A DNA stretch of 64,000 nt from Thermosporothrix hazakensis. Lineage in GTDB: Bacteria; Chloroflexota; Ktedonobacteria; Ktedonobacterales; Ktedonobacteraceae. Where the stretch lies: contig NZ_QKUF01000001.1 of the NCBI RefSeq assembly GCF_003253565.1, forward strand, positions 1-64,000, given 5' to 3'. Positions 38,273-45,603 of the stretch are shown here, piece after piece (within the stretch, counting starts at the first letter, position 1; each line of letters starts with the position of its first letter). The notes beneath the pieces were generated by a model. It made no database searches, was not told where the DNA came from, and saw nothing but the letters and a program-made list of their open reading frames with translations. The translations under genes were made by a program, and so were the position numbers.

Positions 38273-39439
38273 ATGTTTGACATGAACGAACTGGCAGGCC
38301 GGAGCCTGAAAGGGTATTTGCTGGAAGAGGAGATAGGGCGCGGCTCTATGGGCGTTGTCTATCGCGGAAAGCAAATCGCGCTGAACCGTGAAGTGGCGAT
38401 CAAGGTTCTCCCCCCATCGCTTGCCACCGACTCAACCTACGTTGCGCGTTTTATTCGTGAAGCCCAGATTGTCGCCGGACTCAACCATCCAAATATTGTG
38501 CATATCTATGACGCAGGGCAGCATCAGCAGGTGCTGTACTTTGCGATGGAATATGTTCAGGGCCCAACGCTCGCCAGCCTGATTCATATGGATGGTATTA
38601 TTCCCGAACGCCTCGCTATCGAATACGCCGCCCAGATCGCCGAGGCGCTCGACGCTGCCTATAAAGAACGCCATGTGATCCATCGCGATATCAAGCCCGA
38701 AAACCTGATGCTCAATCGATGGGGCAAGATGAAGGTGATGGATTTTGGCCTCGCACGCGCTCCCGGTCTCCAACAGATCACCATCGCGCGCACGCTGGTG
38801 GGCAGCATCTACTACTCATCACCCGAACAGATCTGGGGTCATCAACTGGATAACCGCAGCGATATCTACGCGCTCGGCGTGGTGCTCTATGAAATGGTCA
38901 CGGGACGCCGTCCGTTTACCGGTCGCTCGATGCCCGAACTGACCCAGACGATTGTACAGGGCATCTTCCAGCCGCCCCGCGTCTACAATCCCGAGATTCC
39001 CCCGGCTCTTGAGCGCATCATCCTGACCGCGCTTGCCCGCGACCGGGAGAGACGCTATGCCAGCGCCGCCGATATGGCCGAAGAACTCCGGGGCCTTCAG
39101 GCTCCCAACACATCCATCACGCGCCCGCTCCCGCCGCTCTCGCTGGATCGCATTACCGTGCAGCTTCCACAGAGAACCCCTGAGTCGTCGCGCTTGCTGA
39201 ACAATCATCTGGCCCTGCCGCCTGCCCCCACATTTCGGGAGCAGCCGTCATCGTCGTTTCAGTCGCTCTCCTCGCTCCACAACCTGAGCGGCTCGCAATC
39301 AGGCATAAATACACAAATGCCGATTACCCCGCCTCCGATTGATCCCGGTGAGGATGATCTGGACCAGAAAACCCGTGGTCGCCGCAAAATCTGGAGTCAG
39401 CTTCAGCGGATTTTTAATCCGACCGAGCGAACCGAATAA
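38273..39439 (+). CDS. soluble serine/threonine protein kinase
   Basis: 388 residues. The kinase domain spans about 8-275: GRGSMGVVYRG loop, VAIKVL Lys, VIHRDIKPENLML catalytic loop, MDFGLARAP, YYSSPEQIWG activation end and DIYALGVVLYEMVTG. The last 110 residues are Ser/Pro/Gln-rich and low in complexity, with a basic RGRRK stretch near 370. No membrane segment, unlike most bacterial PknB-type kinases and unlike the membrane kinase at 35123-36724. ATG 38273 (GAGG four bases before) and ATG 38282 are both possible. The HEAT-repeat gene follows 71 bases later in the same direction. Confidence 0.92.
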   Translation: MFDMNELAGRSLKGYLLEEEIGRGSMGVVYRGKQIALNREVAIKVLPPSLATDSTYVARFIREAQIVAGLNHPNIVHIYDAGQHQQVLYFAMEYVQGPTLASLIHMDGIIPERLAIEYAAQIAEALDAAYKERHVIHRDIKPENLMLNRWGKMKVMDFGLARAPGLQQITIARTLVGSIYYSSPEQIWGHQLDNRSDIYALGVVLYEMVTGRRPFTGRSMPELTQTIVQGIFQPPRVYNPEIPPALERIILTALARDRERRYASAADMAEELRGLQAPNTSITRPLPPLSLDRITVQLPQRTPESSRLLNNHLALPPAPTFREQPSSSFQSLSSLHNLSGSQSGINTQMPITPPPIDPGEDDLDQKTRGRRKIWSQLQRIFNPTERTE

Positions 39440-39510
39440 GCGCTGCCGAAAATTTGGTCTCCAGGGCTATAACTAAGACAGAGTATCCAAACTGAAAAGA
39501 GTTGCTCTGT

Positions 39511-41232
39511 ATGTCTGGTCAGTATTCACAATTCAATCAGCAACAAACAACACTCAAGACACATAGCAGTGGTTTGAAAGCAAAACAAATTCGTGTGGCG
39601 TTGGTCCAGCTTCTCGCGCCAGACACGGACTATCATACCCGTCTGCTCGCCTCCCGACGTCTGGCACGCTATGGGCCCGATGCCCTGCCACTTATCCTCC
39701 AGACGCTCAGCGCTCACGAAGAGATTACCGAGCCCGAATGGCCCTGGTGGCCACCCCAATATGAGCATTGCAGCCGCCTGTTACTGCATCTCAGCCAGAA
39801 AGCGGCTCTACCACTCGAAGCGCTGCTTCAGCATCCCGCCATCGAGACCCCCCCCGGCCCTGTACTCTGGATCAGCGTCATTGAGGCTGCTGAGCTTCAA
39901 GGAGAGCCGCGCTATGAGGCGCTCTTTCGTGAGGGACTGAATACGCCGTGGACAACGGTACGCTATGCTGCGGCTCTGGCCCTGGTCACGCGCGCCCGCA
40001 ATGTCACTCTGGACCGCGCCACGATTCAGGCGCTTTATACCCATCAACATCCGGAAGAGGCCTTTCCTGTCCGCCTGACTACCGCCTATGCGCTGCTCAA
40101 CAGCCGCGAGTATGCCGGCCTGGGAACCCTGCTTCAGTTGCTCCATCCCCACACGCCCCCCGAGGTTCGCAAAGCCTCGCTCTTTCTTCTGGCAACTGAA
40201 ATGCCGCTCAATCTTTCGATCAACCAGCGGGAACAACTGGCAATCAGCCTGATACAGTCGCTCTATGACACAGATATGGAGCTCGCCCTTCAGGCCGCGC
40301 ACGCCCTCAGCATGATTTCGCCGCCCTCTGTACTCCCACCGTTGAGCGAGATGCTGCGCTCGCCCCGGCCCCGCCTGCAATTGGTTGCCCTGACAGCGCT
40401 GGAAGAGATCACCAGAAAAGACACTATGCGGCGAATGATCCGCTCTTACTCGCTCCCGACGGAGATTCAACGCCTGCTGAAATCACCTGTCGACGAGGTG
40501 CGAAGGCAAGCAGCCTATACGCTGGCTGCCTGTGGCGGAGAGTACGTGAAGGCTGTCTTTGGCACAATTATGCTTCATCCCGAGCACCCGGCCTACGTCG
40601 AGGCTATCGAGGGAATGCGGCTGCTGCATGGCGCGTTACGGGCCTCCAATCGCCGCCATATTGTGCGCTGGCTGCTTGGTCCATTGCAACAACACGATGA
40701 GCACATTCAGGTCACGGCTCTGGACTCGCTGGCCTACCTGCTCTATCTGGCTCGCAATCAAGGCAAGAAGAAGGCGCTGCAAGATATCAGCCAGCTTATC
40801 ACACAGAACCCGGTCATCCTGGAACTGCTCAACGACCCGAGCGCCTGGGTTCGTCAGCGCACCCTCGAACTGCTCGGGATGCTCTGGAACCCGCATGCCA
40901 TGTTTATCACGCCACATGCCCAGATTTTGCGCCTGCTCCTCAATGATCCCGATAGCGGGGTACGAGCCTGTGCGGCCTTTGTTTGCGGCCATATCGGGGC
41001 AAGATGGGCCATTCCAGCGCTGATTCAGGCGCTCCTTGATCATGATGAGCATGTGGCACAAACAGCCTTCCACTCGCTCTGTCAGCTCACCTCGACCGAT
41101 GACCCGCTTTTCAACGCGGTCGTACATGAGCTTTCCTATCTGGGCCCGAGCGAAAGCGGCGAACCCCATTCCCTGATGGTGGCTGCACAGGAACATCTCA
41201 AGCAGACGCAACGCACCAGAAAGCGCCCCTGA
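39511..41232 (+). CDS. HEAT-repeat protein
   Basis: 573 residues, almost wholly helical, with repeated HEAT/PBS-lyase-type units. Examples are LASRRLARYGPDALPLILQTL, AHALSMISPPSVLPPLSEML, VRRQAAYTLAACGGEYVKAV and VRACAAFVCGHIGARWAIPAL, each with the conserved Ala/Asp turn. Such solenoids are protein-binding scaffolds. There are no catalytic motifs, signal peptide or membrane segments. It lies directly after a soluble Ser/Thr kinase, so it may be a substrate or scaffold for it. ATG 39511 has AAAGAG nine bases upstream; a TTG three codons before is less likely. Confidence 0.85.
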   Translation: MSGQYSQFNQQQTTLKTHSSGLKAKQIRVALVQLLAPDTDYHTRLLASRRLARYGPDALPLILQTLSAHEEITEPEWPWWPPQYEHCSRLLLHLSQKAALPLEALLQHPAIETPPGPVLWISVIEAAELQGEPRYEALFREGLNTPWTTVRYAAALALVTRARNVTLDRATIQALYTHQHPEEAFPVRLTTAYALLNSREYAGLGTLLQLLHPHTPPEVRKASLFLLATEMPLNLSINQREQLAISLIQSLYDTDMELALQAAHALSMISPPSVLPPLSEMLRSPRPRLQLVALTALEEITRKDTMRRMIRSYSLPTEIQRLLKSPVDEVRRQAAYTLAACGGEYVKAVFGTIMLHPEHPAYVEAIEGMRLLHGALRASNRRHIVRWLLGPLQQHDEHIQVTALDSLAYLLYLARNQGKKKALQDISQLITQNPVILELLNDPSAWVRQRTLELLGMLWNPHAMFITPHAQILRLLLNDPDSGVRACAAFVCGHIGARWAIPALIQALLDHDEHVAQTAFHSLCQLTSTDDPLFNAVVHELSYLGPSESGEPHSLMVAAQEHLKQTQRTRKRP

Positions 41233-41234
41233 CG

Positions 41235-41263
41235 TTGCATAGATTCGTGTAAGCTCCTATACT
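41235..41263 (+). promoter_or_regulatory. ccdA promoter (TTGCAT-N17-TATACT)
   Basis: TTGCAT at 41235-41240, 17 bases, TATACT at 41258-41263. It starts right after the HEAT-protein stop, with a leader of about 43 bases to ATG 41313. Confidence 0.65.
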
Positions 41264-41312
41264 ATGACCAGGAATAGAGTACAGGAAAACGAGGAGCGTA
41301 GAACAGTACAGC

Positions 41313-42026
41313 ATGAATCCGACACAGCTTCATTTTGGTCTTGCTTTTGTAGCGGGCCTGGCATCTTTTCTCTCTCCCTGTGTCCTTCCACTTGTCCCGA
41401 TCTATCTGGGGCAGTTGGTCGGCCAGAGTATTTATCAGGCGAAACAAGAGGCGTCACAGCGCTTCACCACTTTTCTCCATGCAGCCTCCTTTGTGGGTGG
41501 CTTTACCTTGATGTTTATTGCGCTAGGGGCAACAGCGAGCGTGCTCGGAAGCTTCTTACGAGAGCATCAGGTTCTGTTACGGCAGATCGGCGGCGTGATT
41601 CTCTGCCTGATCGGACTGCACCTGACCGGCCTTCTGCGTCTGCCCTTTCTCTATACACAGAAACGGTTCTCCTATCGGCCCTCACGTCCAAGCTATCCAG
41701 CCTCCTTCCTGATAGGCGTTATTTTCGCGTTAGGCTGGTCTCCCTGTATCGGGCCAATTCTTGGGGCTATTCTGGTTCTGGCAGCCGACGCGGAGACATT
41801 ACGACAGGGGATCTTTCTGTTGCTGCTCTACTCGCTCGGCCTGGGCATTCCGTTCCTGCTCCTCGGGCTGGGAGTCAATCAACTGAGCAAGCTGTTAACG
41901 CGGCTGAAGCCTTATCTGGGAAAAATTGAGATCGCGACAGGCGTGCTGATGATCGTGGCCGGAATTGTGATCTTCTTCAACCTGCTGACCTTGTTCAACT
42001 CGTTCTTCAATATCGGACTTTCCTGA
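41313..42026 (+). CDS. ccdA: CcdA/DsbD-type thiol-disulfide transport membrane protein
   Basis: Moves reducing equivalents from cytoplasmic thioredoxin across the membrane for cytochrome c maturation or repair of external thiols. The 237-residue protein has six hydrophobic segments. The two redox cysteines sit in the family motifs FLSPCVLPLVPIYLG (about 20-34) and LGWSPCIGPILGA (about 145-157). The nearest good Shine-Dalgarno (GAGGAG, 41291-41296) is 16 bases from the ATG, which is unusually far. The DUF2085 gene follows after five bases. No thioredoxin-like ResA or cytochrome gene is adjacent. Confidence 0.93.
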   Translation: MNPTQLHFGLAFVAGLASFLSPCVLPLVPIYLGQLVGQSIYQAKQEASQRFTTFLHAASFVGGFTLMFIALGATASVLGSFLREHQVLLRQIGGVILCLIGLHLTGLLRLPFLYTQKRFSYRPSRPSYPASFLIGVIFALGWSPCIGPILGAILVLAADAETLRQGIFLLLLYSLGLGIPFLLLGLGVNQLSKLLTRLKPYLGKIEIATGVLMIVAGIVIFFNLLTLFNSFFNIGLS

Positions 42027-42031
42027 GTAGA

Positions 42032-42853
42032 ATGACGCACAAACGCGAGCCCATACAAAAAGCGCCGACAGATTCACCGACGCTCATGTTATTGCTGGCC
42101 ATGCTCTATCTGGGTCTGCTGGCCGCACTTCTCTTTCTACCAGAACAGCCACTGCTTGAGCGTCTGCGCTGGTTGGATAGCGGAATCTGTGCCCAACAAC
42201 CGGGCCACACCCTGCATCCCGGCGGGATCGCACTTCCGCTGTGCGCTCGTGATACCGGGATCTATCTTGGTCTGTTGCTGACTGTGTGCACGTTGCTGGT
42301 CACGGGTCGAGGAAAGGCGCAACAGATTCCACCGCTTCCCCTTGCGCTTGTGCTGGCAGGGGGCTTTTGCCTGATGGCAACCGATGGCTTGAATTCACTG
42401 GCAGTTGATTTGAGGCTTCCTCATCTTTACCCGCCGCACAATCTGTTGCGCCTTGCAACGGGACTGCTGGCGGGGCTGGCAATAGGATCGTTTCTGCTTC
42501 CTGTGCTGAACCAGATGCTCTGGTCTACATATCATCGTAGTGCAAGTATTCCATCGTGGCGCTTTCTCTTTGGCCTGCTGCCACTGTTGATACTTGCCTT
42601 CTTTGCCGCCGCTTCGCAGCATCCGCTGACACTCTACCCGCTGGCGCTCCTCAGCACCGCTGGCCTGCTTACCGCGCTTGGCAGCCTGAATCTGCTGCTC
42701 CTTGTGCTGGTGAGAAAACGCAGCGAAACTTTTGTCAGATATAAAGAACTTCTCCCTTATGCGGGCATTGCCTGCCTGCTCAGTATAGGAGAAATGCTTC
42801 TTCTGGCTCAGGGGCGCTTCTGGCTTCTACAGACACTTGGACTTCCGCTCTAA
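42032..42853 (+). CDS. DUF2085 family multi-pass membrane protein
   Basis: 273 residues with about seven hydrophobic segments. The segment WLDSGICAQQPGHTLHPGG and ALPLCARDTGIYLG matches the DUF2085 signature (CHQxPxRS...PVCARCTGIY), here with the first His and one later Cys changed. Function of the family is unknown. It lies five bases after ccdA and is probably co-transcribed with it, so a link to thiol or metal handling through its Cys residues is possible. Its last four bases overlap the end of the convergent anti-sigma gene. Confidence 0.8.
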   Translation: MTHKREPIQKAPTDSPTLMLLLAMLYLGLLAALLFLPEQPLLERLRWLDSGICAQQPGHTLHPGGIALPLCARDTGIYLGLLLTVCTLLVTGRGKAQQIPPLPLALVLAGGFCLMATDGLNSLAVDLRLPHLYPPHNLLRLATGLLAGLAIGSFLLPVLNQMLWSTYHRSASIPSWRFLFGLLPLLILAFFAAASQHPLTLYPLALLSTAGLLTALGSLNLLLLVLVRKRSETFVRYKELLPYAGIACLLSIGEMLLLAQGRFWLLQTLGLPL

Positions 42854-43149
42854 CGCCCCTCCATGTCTGCCTGTATCTCCGAGAGCAGCTCTGGAGCCAT
42901 CTCGACGGTTTTGCCACGAGGCGTACGAGCGATACGCAAAACGGCTTCACGCAAATGCTCGGGCGCTCCCTGTATCTTACAACAATCATGGACTAAACGT
43001 TTGAGCCGCATATCAAAGTGAAAGCGGCACTGGCAGCTCGGGCAATCTTCGAGATGCTGCTGCACGATTTCGATTTCTTCTGCACTTAGCTCCCGATCTA
43101 TATATAGATGGAGACGAGCGGAAATCTCATAACAATTCAAACAATCCAT
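42850..43149 (-). CDS. zinc-finger anti-sigma factor (RsrA-like)
   Basis: 99 residues. It starts MDCLNCYEISARLHLYIDRELS, then HLEDCPSCQCRF contains the HxxxCxxC zinc/thiol switch, and LKRLVHDCC adds a Cys pair. This order matches ZAS anti-sigma factors of the RsrA/ChrR group, which hold an ECF sigma factor until oxidation releases zinc. The ATG has AGGAG eight bases upstream. Unlike actinobacterial sigR-rsrA it is not next to a sigma gene; a SigR-like sigma starts about 1.5 kb away on the other strand. No terminator is visible between it and the convergent DUF2085 gene. Confidence 0.87.
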   Translation of the reverse strand: MDCLNCYEISARLHLYIDRELSAEEIEIVQQHLEDCPSCQCRFHFDMRLKRLVHDCCKIQGAPEHLREAVLRIARTPRGKTVEMAPELLSEIQADMEGR

Positions 43150-43753
43150 TGAACAATCTCCTGCTTTAGCTCGCCGTTATATCTGTTCATTCTAACATAA
43201 TCCGCCGGGCTTTTCATTCCCATTGTCTGGATAAGCCGCCGGAAAGAGCGCTCCACAAGCCCACAAAAACGGCGATATATCGGGCTTTCCTGCCTCTCAG
43301 TCTTGCTCAAAAAGCCTGCCTGTCTGCTTGATGCAACCTCTCCATACAGGAAGCCCTCGCCCTCAACAGGTCGTACTATAAGATGAAAAGAGACCCATAT
43401 CTTTCGACAAAGCATATGGCTATGCGACTATTATAATAGTCTCAGCAGCAGTTGATTACCTCTTTCAGCAGAAAAGATAGTGTATACCATAACCTCAGGC
43501 AGACAACAGGCGTCCATCCCGCAGGGCGGTAGCGGCAAAAAACGTGGATAGCTGCATCAATCACTTTTCAATACGCTTCATACAAAGAAAATATCTCACT
43601 CCCAGGTAACCTGTTGCAACCATCGTGTTGCTGTGATCCTCTCTCCGTGCTTGAGAAGCCAAACATGTTACCGCTTCCCTTCAATTCCGTTCTACGTATA
43701 GGTATTTTTCTCTATATTCTAGCTACGATTTTCAGAGGGAGAATCACAATTCT
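43150..43753. other. intergenic region between anti-sigma gene and small repeat-protein gene
   Basis: About 600 bases without a convincing gene. A minus-strand frame of 92 codons (43137-43415) overlaps the anti-sigma start but shows no family features. A perfect 14-bp palindrome ACTATTATAATAGT at 43427-43440 contains TATAAT on both strands and could be a promoter or operator; no good -35 accompanies either. Confidence 0.4.
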
Positions 43754-44293
43754 ATGCGAACAGGATGCAGAGCTGCCAGCGTACAGATCAGATTGCTTCT
43801 CGTCCTCATTATCCTCTGCATCGGAACAACCATCACCGCTGTCGCAACCAATCCAGATAACCTGACCTGTGGTGGCAAAAAGATGGGGAAACACGATGTC
43901 TGCGTTCACAAGGACAAATACGGCAACACTGAAGAAAAGGACTTTGATGAGGAACGCCAGAGTCAGCAGACGACCAGGACCCTGACAACCATTGCAGCAA
44001 TCGTGCTCTGGCCAGCCACCATTGGCTATATTTCCTTCCTTGTTATCGCGGCCCGGAAGCGCAAGGCCGCACCTACAGGCTATGTATATCCTGGCAATTA
44101 CCCGCAAGCGAATATGCCTTATCCGCCTCCGGGCAACTATATACAGCAGCCGGGCAATTATCCACCTCCGGGCAACTACCCGCAAGCGAATATGCCTTAT
44201 CCGCCTCCGGGCAACTATATACAGCAGCCGGGCAACTACCCGCCGCCTCCGGGCAATTACCTCAGCCCGGCAATAGATAACAGAAGTGTCTGA
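43754..44293 (+). CDS. small two-TM membrane protein with proline/tyrosine repeat tail
   Basis: 179 residues, family not recognised. Residues 12-32 are hydrophobic (signal anchor, IRLLLVLIILCIGTT). A short charged external part contains two Cys (NLTCGGKK, DVCVHK), a second membrane segment sits near 78-98, and then comes a cytosolic tail of about 80 residues. The tail is two near-identical 26-residue units of the form NYPQANMPYPPPGNYIQQPG. The DNA copies (78 bp apart) are identical over their first 57 bases, suggesting recent duplication. The AGAGGGAG site is 12 bases from the ATG, a little long. Pro/Tyr-rich tails of this kind are often interaction or assembly segments. Confidence 0.7.
   Translation: MRTGCRAASVQIRLLLVLIILCIGTTITAVATNPDNLTCGGKKMGKHDVCVHKDKYGNTEEKDFDEERQSQQTTRTLTTIAAIVLWPATIGYISFLVIAARKRKAAPTGYVYPGNYPQANMPYPPPGNYIQQPGNYPPPGNYPQANMPYPPPGNYIQQPGNYPPPPGNYLSPAIDNRSV
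44101..44256 (+). repeat. two tandem 78-bp coding repeats
   Basis: Copy 1 starts at 44101 and copy 2 at 44179, both with CCCGCAAGCGAATATGCC. The first 57 bases are identical; copy 2 then has silent changes and a three-base insertion adding one Pro. They lie in frame inside the small membrane protein at 43754-44293. Confidence 0.9.
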
Positions 44294-44624
44294 AACCAAA
44301 AAGCAGCGAGGGACAAGCCTTCAGAAATGGAAAGAAATATGCGATTATAATAGAAGGAGGCTGTACCTCGTTGCAGCTTTTATTTCACCAGATGTAGCGC
44401 GTCTTGATAGTGGACATAGGGGATAAAAGGTACACCGTTCCGGTTGCGTCAGCAGGGAAGTGCAGAGTGTGGAGGAGGATCAGGGGCTTTCTCTCCCTGT
44501 ATGATTGGATAGCGAACCACAATTCCGGTACGCAACGCAGTGCACCCGACTGCAACGCGGACCCGGCCTGAGGCGTGGAATCAATGAGGAAGCGGACTCA
44601 CGAATTTCCTTAAAACCCCCCATG

Positions 44625-44633
44625 TGATATACT
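44625..44633 (+). promoter_or_regulatory. extended -10 (TGATATACT) of the ECF sigma gene
   Basis: TGA-TATACT with no sigma70 -35 17 bases upstream. A start near 44640 would leave a leader of about 43 bases that contains the inverted repeat at 44649-44664. I see no SigR-type GGGAAT/GTT promoter here, so autoregulation is not evident. Confidence 0.45.
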
Positions 44634-44648
44634 ATGAGTACTTTGACA

Positions 44649-44664
44649 GATACCCGTGGGTATC
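44649..44664. repeat. inverted repeat GATACCC-GT-GGGTATC
   Basis: Perfect 7-base arms around a two-base centre, placed between the predicted transcript start and the ribosome-binding site of the ECF sigma gene. It could be an operator, or a hairpin affecting translation, although the loop is too short for a stable RNA stem without opening inner pairs. Confidence 0.5.
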
Positions 44665-44682
44665 TCGCTAGAGGAGAGCTTG

Positions 44683-45351
44683 ATGCCGGATTTTTCATCA
44701 TTTGAAGATGCGCCAGTGCCGTCGCCAACAACAGAAACCGAACAGCCATCCAAAGAGACTTCAGTCAATCAGGAAGAACCGAATCAGGAGCCATCGGAGG
44801 ATTTCGTTGCAGGCGTGCTCGCGCAACTCGACAGCCTGTATCGGACAGCCTTGCGCATGACTAATAATCAGCAGGAAGCCGAAGACCTGGTTCAGGAAAC
44901 TATGCTGAAAGCATTTCGTTTCTCGAACACCTATCGGCCCGGCACCAATCTACGCGCGTGGCTCTTCCGCATTCTGAATACATCGGCAATTAACCGTTAT
45001 CGTAAGCTAGCAACGCATCCAACACCCGCTTCGCTCCCGGAGGGAGAGGACTTTTACCTCTATAACCACATTCGGGATTTAAGCGGGCAGGAACTCACAC
45101 AAGGGGCAGAAGAGGAAGTACTTGAGAAATATCTAGACGAAGACGTATACCGGGCGTTAATGGATCTTCCCTATAACTTCCGTATGCCGGTCATTCTGGC
45201 CGATATTGAGGGGCTTTCCTATAAAGAAATCGCGGAGGCGCTTCAAATTCCTATCGGTACAGTAATGAGCCGCATTTCACGCGCACGGCGCCAGTTGCAG
45301 AAATCTCTCTGGCAATATGCGCAAGAGCGAGGCTATGTAAAGGCCCACTAA
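44683..45351 (+). CDS. ECF-family RNA polymerase sigma factor (SigR-like)
   Basis: 222 residues. An acidic, Glu/Pro/Ser-rich N-terminal extension of about 40 residues precedes region 2 (LYRTALRMTNNQQEAEDLV, then NTSAINRYRK). Region 4 has VYRALMDLPYNFRMPVIL, ADIEGLSYKEIAEAL and PIGTVMSRISRARRQL. These match Streptomyces SigR-type factors that control thiol-oxidative stress genes. ATG 44683 has GAGGAGAG five bases upstream; an in-frame GTG at 44656 lies inside the inverted repeat and is less likely. No anti-sigma gene follows. The RsrA-like protein encoded at 42850-43149 is a candidate partner. A clear terminator follows. Confidence 0.93.
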   Translation: MPDFSSFEDAPVPSPTTETEQPSKETSVNQEEPNQEPSEDFVAGVLAQLDSLYRTALRMTNNQQEAEDLVQETMLKAFRFSNTYRPGTNLRAWLFRILNTSAINRYRKLATHPTPASLPEGEDFYLYNHIRDLSGQELTQGAEEEVLEKYLDEDVYRALMDLPYNFRMPVILADIEGLSYKEIAEALQIPIGTVMSRISRARRQLQKSLWQYAQERGYVKAH

Positions 45352-45365
45352 TACCCGATTGTTTG

Positions 45366-45408
45366 AAAGCTGCTGCTATAAGCCCAACCTCAGCAGCTTT
45401 TCTCTTTC
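45366..45408 (+). terminator. terminator after the ECF sigma gene
   Basis: A perfect 10-bp stem, AAAGCTGCTG (45366-45375) with CAGCAGCTTT (45391-45400), 15-base loop, T-rich tail TCTCTTT. Confidence 0.8.
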
Positions 45409-45603
45409 CCCCACTTCTCCCTGTTCCCCCTACCTTAAAGTTTTGCTCATTTGACGGGAGCTTCCTTCCCTTAGTAGAATCTAAGAACATTGAGAGCACG
45501 GCCCGATGCTCCTTACCCATTAATAACCATACCTGGCCCAAATGCGTCGGGCCCGATCTCGTGCCATGAACAATCTTGTGAACCAGGAGCAGAGTACAAA
45601 GAG

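Larger units (their letters stand above)
44294..44682. other. intergenic region upstream of the ECF sigma gene
   Basis: About 390 bases without a recognisable gene. It has an extended -10 (44625-44633) and an inverted repeat (44649-44664) near its right end, listed separately. No clear terminator for the repeat-protein gene was found. Confidence 0.4.

Noticed and set aside
43137..43415. Minus-strand 92-codon frame just upstream of and overlapping the anti-sigma gene, as a possible missing sigma gene
   Set aside because: It has no sigma region 2 or 4 motif, and the anti-sigma gene has its own good ribosome-binding site inside it.
44101..44256. Tandem repeats as a CRISPR array
   Set aside because: Only two copies, no spacers, in frame within a coding sequence, and no cas genes in the window.
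43712..44299. Minus-strand 195-codon frame rich in Arg/Ile/Val repeats opposite the small membrane protein
   Set aside because: It mirrors the 78-bp coding repeats of the plus-strand gene, has no ribosome-binding site or family features, and its odd composition follows from the antisense of Pro/Tyr codons.
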